From: Carboxylicivirga litoralis
Lineage (GTDB): Bacteria > Bacteroidota > Bacteroidia > Bacteroidales > Marinilabiliaceae
Assembly: GCF_025499605.1 (NCBI RefSeq)
Contig: NZ_JAFMVC010000002.1
Span: 62,001 to 126,000 of the forward strand
Length of the DNA stretch: 64,000 bases
Reading direction: 5' to 3'
Part shown: positions 61,815-64,000 of the stretch, in pieces
How the letters are laid out: every line of letters starts with the position of its first letter
How positions within the stretch are numbered: position 1 is the first letter of the stretch
Made by a program: the position numbers and the translations under genes
Notes under the pieces: model-generated
The model's input: the letters and a program-made list of their open reading frames with translations, nothing else
The model's database searches: none
Told to the model about the DNA's origin: nothing

Positions 61815-62150
61815 GATGTGTAAGCATATCAGTGGCATATGTAAGACAATTAGCGGTGTATGTAAAGTCGTCAGCATCATATGTAAGCCATGCAGCCTGA
61901 TGTACAAGCTTGTTAGTGGCGTATGTAAGACCAACAGAGGAATATGTAATGATGACAGCAGCCTATGTAACGTCAATAGCGAAGTATGTAAGCTTAACAG
62001 CAGTGTATGTAATACCGTCAGCGCAATGTGTAAGTATGACAGCATGGTGTGCAAGCTCGTTAGCGTCGTATGTAACACCGTCAGCCGTATATGTAATAAC
62101 AATAGCGTGTAATGTAATGCTGATAGCAGGCTGTACAAAGGCGTCAGCAT
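61815..62150. repeat. tandem array, 16 units of 21 nt (array B)
   Basis: Sixteen consecutive units start every 21 nt from 61815 to 62130 (336 nt). Pattern: R-TATGTAA, six variable nt, YAGC, three variable nt. AA (positions 7-8) and AG (positions 16-17) are kept in all 16 units, and TGTAA in most. It lies between the helical protein gene and carB. Frames are open because the period is 3 x 7, but the translations are low-complexity heptads. Non-coding by my reading. Confidence 0.85.
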
Positions 62151-62186
62151 GATATACGGGGCTACGGACAAATTACTTTGGACTTA

Positions 62187-62227
62187 AAGCTCCCCTTCAG
62201 TCTTTCAGACAGCTTCCCCAGGGAAGC
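62187..62227. repeat. REP-like element with GCTTCCC/GGGAAGC hairpin
   Basis: Contains CAGTCT, TTC, AGACAG and a 7-bp hairpin GCTTCCC 62212-62218 with GGGAAGC 62221-62227. The string AGCTCCCCTTCAGTC is familiar from short palindromic repeats between genes in several gut bacteria, as I recall. Confidence 0.5.
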
Positions 62228-62239
62228 ATTGATTAACGT

Positions 62240-62280
62240 TATATAAAGAAACTCTGCGCCTCCGTGCCTCTGTGTTAAAA
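62240..62280. repeat. CCTCTGTG-type intergenic phrase
   Basis: Contains CTCTGCGCCTCCGTGCCTCT and then GTGTT, an imperfect repeat of the kind I have seen in intergenic regions of unrelated bacteria. No coding or structural sense; recorded as an unexplained repeat. Confidence 0.4.
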
Positions 62281-62286
62281 TTTAAA

Positions 62287-62311
62287 AAGCCCCACATCAT
62301 CCGATGTAGGG
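62287..62311 (-). terminator. terminator of carB
   Basis: On the minus strand CCCTACATC (62303-62311) pairs with GATGTGGGG (62290-62298) around a 4-nt loop, followed by CTTTTT. Covaries with the RDD terminator at 42630-42651 (A-T for G-C at one pair). Confidence 0.85.
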
Positions 62312-62324
62312 CTCTATATTTAAT

Positions 62325-62356
62325 GGCCTATCGACCTAATGATCTATTGACCTCTA
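62325..62356. repeat. four octads downstream of carB
   Basis: Consecutive octads GGCCTATC, GACCTAAT, GATCTATT, GACCTCTA (consensus GRYCTAWY). On the carB strand they read as RWTAGRYC words, like TTAGGTC after the RDD gene. Confidence 0.6.
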
Positions 62357-62377
62357 TTCAAGCTGCCAATCACTTTT

Positions 62378-62412
62378 GACTACTGTCTTCCGACCTCCGT
62401 CTTCTGTCTTAC
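62378..62412. repeat. five heptads overlapping the carB stop codon
   Basis: Consecutive heptads GACTACT, GTCTTCC, GACCTCC, GTCTTCT, GTCTTAC. The last one contains the carB stop codon (TTA on the plus strand at 62409-62411). On the carB strand the consensus is RGAAGAC. Confidence 0.65.
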
Positions 62413-64000
62413 TTATACTCATCCCAGTGCTTGATACTGATTTTATCCATATCGAGCTTGCAGAACGAATAGATAAAAGCACTTGCCAGGCGCGCGTTGG
62501 TAATCAACGGAATATTAAAGTCAATGGCATCACGACGAATAGAATAACCATTCTTAAGCTCATCCTTACTCAGGTTTTTCGGGATGTTAATCACCAGGTC
62601 AATCTTCTTCTCGCGAATGTAATCAACTGTGTTTGGTTGCTGATTTTCATTTGGCCAGTACAGCAAGGTGGTTTCCACACCGTTTTCGGCGAAGAACTTA
62701 TGCGTACCTCCAGTGGCAAATAAGTTATAGCCACGCTCTTTCAGCATACGTGCGCTTTGTAACAATTCCAGTTTCGAGCGTGCCGGACCCGACGATATCA
62801 GGATATTCTTCTCAGGCACACGGTAACCAACTGACAACATCGACTGAAGCACCGCATCGTAATAACTATCGCCAATACATCCTACCTCACCGGTCGATGA
62901 CATGTCTACCCCCAGTACAGGGTCGGCCTTGGCCAATCGGGCAAATGAGAACTGAGGCGCTTTAATACCCACGTAATCCAACTCGAAAGAACTCTTGGTT
63001 AACTTCTCAACTGGCAAGCCAAGCATGGCGCGGGTGGCCAAATCAATTAAGTTCACTTTTAATACTTTCGATACAAATGGGAAACTACGCGAGGCACGCA
63101 GGTTACACTCAATCACTTTGATGTCGTTATCTTTAGCCAGTAGCTGCATGTTAAATGGACCGGTAATATTTAGTCCTTTAGCAATCTGGCGGGCAATTTT
63201 CTTCACGCGACGAATTGTCTCTACGTATAATTTCTGCGGTGGAAATACGATGGTGGCATCACCCGAGTGAACACCGGCAAACTCAATGTGCTCACTGATG
63301 GCATAACCCACCACTTCGCCATTGTTGGCCACGGCATCTACTTCAATCTCTTTGGCCTGCTCGATGAATTCCGATACCACAACCGGGAATTCTTTAGAAA
63401 CATTGGCGGCTAAGGTTAAGAAGTGCTCCAGCTCGTCTTTGTTCGATACCACGTTCATGGCAGCACCTGACAGTACGTATGACGGACGAACCAATACCGG
63501 GAAGCCTACTTCATCCACAAAAGTGAAGATGTCTTCGATGGATGTTAGCTCGCTCCAGCGTGGCTGGTCAACACCCAGTTCATCCAACAGGCTTGAGAAT
63601 TTCTGCCGGTTCTCGGCACGGTCAATATCTTCGGGTGAAGTTCCTAAAATAGGCACTTGCTGGCGGTGCAGTTTCATGGCCAGGTTATTCGGTATCTGAC
63701 CTCCCACCGACACAATCACACCTTTAGGTGCTTCCAGGTCGATAATATCTAATACGCGCTCTTGTGTTAACTCATCGAAGTACAGACGATCGCACATGTC
63801 GTAGTCGGTACTCACCGTTTCGGGGTTGTAGTTAATCATTACCGAGCGGTGATTCTCTTGCTTGTTGATGGTGTTCAGTGCATTAACGCTACACCAGTCA
63901 AACTCAACCGATGAACCAATGCGGTAGGCTCCAGAACCCAGCACAATAACTGACTTCCCATCTTTTTCGTAGTCGATATCGTGTGTGGCACCACTATAAG
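62409..64000 (-). CDS. carB: carbamoyl-phosphate synthase large subunit, C-terminal half (cut by window edge)
   Basis: The last 530 residues of CarB, the usual about 1070-residue protein. From the edge the frame reads YSGATHDIDYEKDGKSVIVL, then GSGAYRIGSSVEFDWC; then the second carbamate-phosphate ATP-grasp half with SVGGQIPNNLA, VRPSYVLSGAAM, IECNLRASRSFPFVSK, and the MGS-like allosteric domain ending near IKHWDEYK. Joins two ATP, bicarbonate and ammonia for Arg and pyrimidine synthesis. The partner carA and the N-terminal half are outside the window. Confidence 0.96.
   Translation of the reverse strand, partial: YSGATHDIDYEKDGKSVIVLGSGAYRIGSSVEFDWCSVNALNTINKQENHRSVMINYNPETVSTDYDMCDRLYFDELTQERVLDIIDLEAPKGVIVSVGGQIPNNLAMKLHRQQVPILGTSPEDIDRAENRQKFSSLLDELGVDQPRWSELTSIEDIFTFVDEVGFPVLVRPSYVLSGAAMNVVSNKDELEHFLTLAANVSKEFPVVVSEFIEQAKEIEVDAVANNGEVVGYAISEHIEFAGVHSGDATIVFPPQKLYVETIRRVKKIARQIAKGLNITGPFNMQLLAKDNDIKVIECNLRASRSFPFVSKVLKVNLIDLATRAMLGLPVEKLTKSSFELDYVGIKAPQFSFARLAKADPVLGVDMSSTGEVGCIGDSYYDAVLQSMLSVGYRVPEKNILISSGPARSKLELLQSARMLKERGYNLFATGGTHKFFAENGVETTLLYWPNENQQPNTVDYIREKKIDLVINIPKNLSKDELKNGYSIRRDAIDFNIPLITNARLASAFIYSFCKLDMDKISIKHWDEYK

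Noticed and set aside
61815-62150. CRISPR array
   Set aside because: Units are only 21 nt, spacers would be 6 nt, conserved parts are not identical, and no cas gene or leader is present.
61801-62171. Open reading frames of 80-137 codons across array B on both strands, with heptad repeats such as VCKxxSx and LHTxLxx
   Set aside because: A 21-nt period without stop codons opens several frames at once; the translations are low complexity, have no good start signal, and no known family. Treated as non-coding.
1-64000. rRNA, tRNA, tmRNA, RNase P RNA, riboswitches, insertion sequences, prophage and defence islands
   Set aside because: I looked through all gaps of more than 100 nt and saw no cloverleaf, T-loop GTTCGAATC, transposase ORF, integrase or toxin-antitoxin pair; the window is ordinary core chromosome apart from the repeats.

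Overview
The window reads as chromosome of a Bacteroidota bacterium, most like the marine Bacteroidales/Marinilabiliales side. Reasons: moderate-to-low GC; TAnnTTTG -7 boxes (the Bacteroidota sigma-A signature) ahead of many genes; few Shine-Dalgarno sequences; the gliding genes gldE-gldD; DUF4924, DUF5683 and DUF4350 families; a fused aminolipid-type acyltransferase; a bacterial GGGP synthase; and an EF-G2-type paralogue. No rRNA, tRNA, transposase, integrase, phage gene or CRISPR array was seen. Both ends are cut: the first codons of an aspartokinase on the left (minus strand) and the C-terminal half of carB on the right (minus strand).

Layout. 0-5 kb: yihA, prs, rplY, pth, an S4 RNA-binding gene and a DUF4924 gene, then a small Cys-rich ORF coupled to a DCC thiol oxidoreductase. 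5-10 kb: two tandem OmpA-type outer-membrane genes and dsbD. 10-14 kb: rng, a 30-residue bS22-like ribosomal protein, a HU gene and, divergently, mutY and ssb. 14-17.3 kb: gldE-gldD-PPTase-GGGP synthase run. 17.3-24 kb: a degenerate alkaline-phosphatase-fold protein, a DUF190 gene, EF-G2, gmhA and a potassium channel. 24-30.6 kb: mutL, two rhomboids, an endonuclease/exonuclease/phosphatase-fold membrane protein, thyA and folA. 30.6-35.3 kb: envelope genes (OlsF-like acyltransferase, glycosyltransferase, LpxH-like hydrolase) and a PLP-lysine-lacking aminotransferase-like protein. 35.5-42.6 kb: the BatA-type cluster (DUF58, MoxR, DUF4350, DUF4129, two membrane proteins including SpoIIM-like) with a divergent RDD gene. 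43-50.6 kb: a zinc peptidase, a large propeller sensor kinase without the phospho-acceptor His, and an MBOAT/SGNH pair. 50.7-55.8 kb: MltD-like, DUF5683, parB, parA, and the HldE kinase domain. 56-61.6 kb: a FecR-like lipoprotein, a LytTR/LytS two-component system, a SusA-like GH13 enzyme and an unrecognised helical protein. 62.4-64 kb: carB.

Shared themes. GmhA and the HldE kinase are two steps of ADP-heptose synthesis; with LpxH-like, glycosyltransferase, OlsF-like, MBOAT and GGGPS genes they make the window rich in envelope functions. Several proteins look like pseudoenzymes or altered enzymes: EF-G2 without the GTPase His, the kinase without its His, the phosphatase-fold protein without its Asp-His pair, the aminotransferase-like protein without its Lys, and MutL without the usual endonuclease motifs.

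The most unusual signal is non-coding. Two gene 3' regions (42.57-42.91 kb and, mirrored, 62.41-61.81 kb) have the same layout: 7/8-nt tandem word repeats right after the stop codon, a closely similar terminator with a compensated base pair, then a degenerate tandem array with an exact 21-nt period (12 and 16 units). A third array with a 22-nt period and a multi-hairpin element lie at 28.78-29.06 kb. Heptad repeats of one GTTTYNN family flank the LytTR/LytS operon. I do not recognise these arrays as any described element class.
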